Assembly: GCA_015179025.1 (NCBI GenBank)
Contig: WHUX01000337.1
Coordinates: 1 to 41,638 of the forward strand
DNA length: 41,638 nt
From: Terfezia claveryi
Lineage: Eukaryota > Ascomycota > Pezizomycetes > Pezizales > Pezizaceae
Reading direction: 5' to 3'
Below the pieces are notes generated by a model, which was not told the origin of the DNA, did no database searches, and saw only the letters and a program-made list of their open reading frames with translations. Positions 40,379 through 41,638 of this stretch are shown in pieces. Both the position numbers and the translations under genes were made by a program. Every line of letters begins with the position of its first letter. The stretch's first letter is position 1.

Positions 40379-41638
40379 TTGTCAATTGTTTCCAAGAATG
40401 GAGACATTTTCTCATGGGTGCCCCGGAGGAGATAATTGTGTATACGGATCACAAGAACCTTGAGTACTTTAATTCCACAAAAATACTCAATCGAAGGCAG
40501 GCCAGATGGGCGGAAATACTAAGCCAGTTCAATTTTAGAATCATCTACCGCCCAGGTGATAAGAATGGCAAGGCAGATGCGCTTTCTCGTCAGGTTGATC
40601 CTGACCTCGAAGGAGGGGGAGAGAAGCAGGACCACACGATTCGGATGTTCAAGCCTGGTCAATTCCAACTAGGAACGAGTGAGGAGAGTCTAGTAACGCG
40701 CCGCATCATGGCAGTGAAGGCCTCACAAACAGAAGAATCAAGTTGGTCGAAGGAGATCCAAGAGGCTGGCCTCAAGGATGACAAGTGGTTAGGGATTCGG
40801 AACGCGTTGAAGTTTGGCAAGGAGTATCCTGGACTCGAACATTACGGTTTAGAAGATGACATGGTAACCTATGAACGTCGCCTATATATACCTGACAACA
40901 ACTCCCTTAAGTTGAAAGTGGCTTTCCAGTGCCATGATGCTAAAGTTGCAGGTCATTTCGGACGTGACAAAACCCTCGAGCTCATGAAACGAAATTACTA
41001 CTGGCCTAACATGGAAGACTGGGTACGAAACTATGTACGTACATGCGATGCTTGCCAAAGAAACAAAACTGCAAGACACAAGAAATATGGCAAGCTCGTA
41101 CCTCTTCCAATCCCCTACAGGCCGTGGGAACATATTTCGATGGATTTCATCACTGATTTACCACCAGTCAAAGGGTATAATCAGATTTGGGTTATTGTTG
41201 ATAGGTTTACTAAAATGTCGCATTTCATTCCTTTAAAGAACCGGAAGGCAAAAGAGTTGGCTGGGATATTTGTCAAGGAGGTTTGGAGGCTGCACGGATT
41301 ACCAAAGAGGGTTGTTTCGGATCGGGATTCGGTATTTACAAGTTCGTTTTGGATGGAGGTAATGCGGTTATTAGGAGTTGAGTTGGATAAGTCCTCGGCA
41401 TATCACCCCCAGACTGATGGTCAAACTGAACGAGTCAACCAGACCCTTGAGCATTATCTACGGACGTATTGCTGTTGGGATCAGGATGACTGGGTCGAGT
41501 TATTACCATTTGCCGAGTTCTGTTATAATAACACTGTCCATTCTAGTACCAAACTCACACCATTCTTTGCCGCATACGCTCAACACCCAGAAAATAATTT
41601 CCAGAACCCAACCGAAGCCTCAACTGAATCGAACAACC
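40369..41638 (+). CDS. pol: RNase H end and integrase of element G, open to window end
   Basis: One frame of 423 codons without a stop, beginning in RNase H ([40 protein letters not shown] near 40558-40590). The integrase linker follows, then the HHCC zinc domain (His at 40933 in [11 protein letters not shown], Cys at 41044 and 41053). The DDE core has D at 41143 (MDF), D at 41320 (VSDRD) and E at 41428 (QTERVNQ). The second D and E have 35 residues between them, the normal DD35E spacing. The GPY/F module and chromodomain should follow outside the window. It is cut from RT by one missing base near 40309. Confidence 0.93.
   Translation, partial: MVVIVNCFQEWRHFLMGAPEEIIVYTDHKNLEYFNSTKILNRRQARWAEILSQFNFRIIYRPGDKNGKADALSRQVDPDLEGGGEKQDHTIRMFKPGQFQLGTSEESLVTRRIMAVKASQTEESSWSKEIQEAGLKDDKWLGIRNALKFGKEYPGLEHYGLEDDMVTYERRLYIPDNNSLKLKVAFQCHDAKVAGHFGRDKTLELMKRNYYWPNMEDWVRNYVRTCDACQRNKTARHKKYGKLVPLPIPYRPWEHISMDFITDLPPVKGYNQIWVIVDRFTKMSHFIPLKNRKAKELAGIFVKEVWRLHGLPKRVVSDRDSVFTSSFWMEVMRLLGVELDKSSAYHPQTDGQTERVNQTLEHYLRTYCCWDQDDWVELLPFAEFCYNNTVHSSTKLTPFFAAYAQHPENNFQNPTEASTESNN

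Larger units (their letters stand above)
34699..41638 (+). mobile_element. Element G: family 1 chromovirus, 3' end outside window
   Basis: 5' LTR 34699-36157, gag, protease, RT, RNase H and most of integrase, running off the window at 41638. It is inserted in the integrase C-terminus of E; left flank GTATT (34694-34698) is the candidate duplication. Its order and length match C and D, and it is the least damaged copy. Confidence 0.92.

Noticed and set aside
1..41638. tRNA, rRNA, riboswitch, replication origin or bacterial-type system
   Set aside because: No cloverleaf, rRNA motif or prokaryotic gene arrangement seen; all coding sequence is retroelement-derived.

Overview
This 41.6 kb window is a pile of nested Ty3/Gypsy-type LTR retrotransposons. 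I found no host protein gene, tRNA, rRNA or CRISPR array. The element types (chromodomain-bearing integrases, coiled-coil Gag proteins with CCHC zinc knuckles, LTRs carrying a eukaryotic TATA box) point to a filamentous fungus. Nonsense codons in the older elements look like C-to-T change, often at CpA, as expected from repeat-induced point mutation (RIP) in ascomycetes. The phylum is inference only.

Three element families are named here by their LTR ends. Family 1 (LTR about 1.45 kb, TGTCAC...GTGACA) gives elements C, D and G, an old minus-strand fragment X and two lone LTRs. Family 2 (LTR 565 bp, TGTAAC...GTTACA) gives A1 and A2. Family 3 (LTR about 0.67 kb, TGTAAT...ATTACA) gives F and E.

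Layout: 1-2042 is the 5' part of A1, ending in a family 1 LTR (2043-3498, minus). 3499-3995 is fragment X (minus). A2 starts at 3996 with its LTR, gag and protease, is split by a lone family 1 LTR (6525-7980, 5-bp duplication CCAAG on both sides), and resumes with reverse transcriptase to 8916. F enters A2 at 8917 (LTR, gag), is split by C (10724-29069, duplication GTATC on both sides), and resumes at 29075 with gag, protease, RT, RNase H and an unfamiliar zinc-knuckle ORF up to 33346. C is itself split in its RT gene by D (15569-24738). E (minus, 33347-34698) abuts F and is interrupted by G (34699 to the window end). The inferred order of arrival is X, A2, lone LTR and F, then C and E, then D and G.

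Within a family 1 element the parts form one replication cycle. The LTR drives the RNA, Gag (coiled coil, capsid, zinc knuckle) packages it, protease matures the polyprotein, RT/RNase H copies it, and integrase with a C-terminal chromodomain inserts the copy. No element in the window is intact as written. C, D and G are broken mostly by 1-base indels; A and F mostly by nonsense substitutions. The most informative signals are a tandem duplication of about 4.48 kb apparently made by LTR-LTR unequal exchange, mosaic LTR and gag sequences, a gag-pol junction that is either UAG readthrough or +1 shift, and the zinc-knuckle ORF in F.
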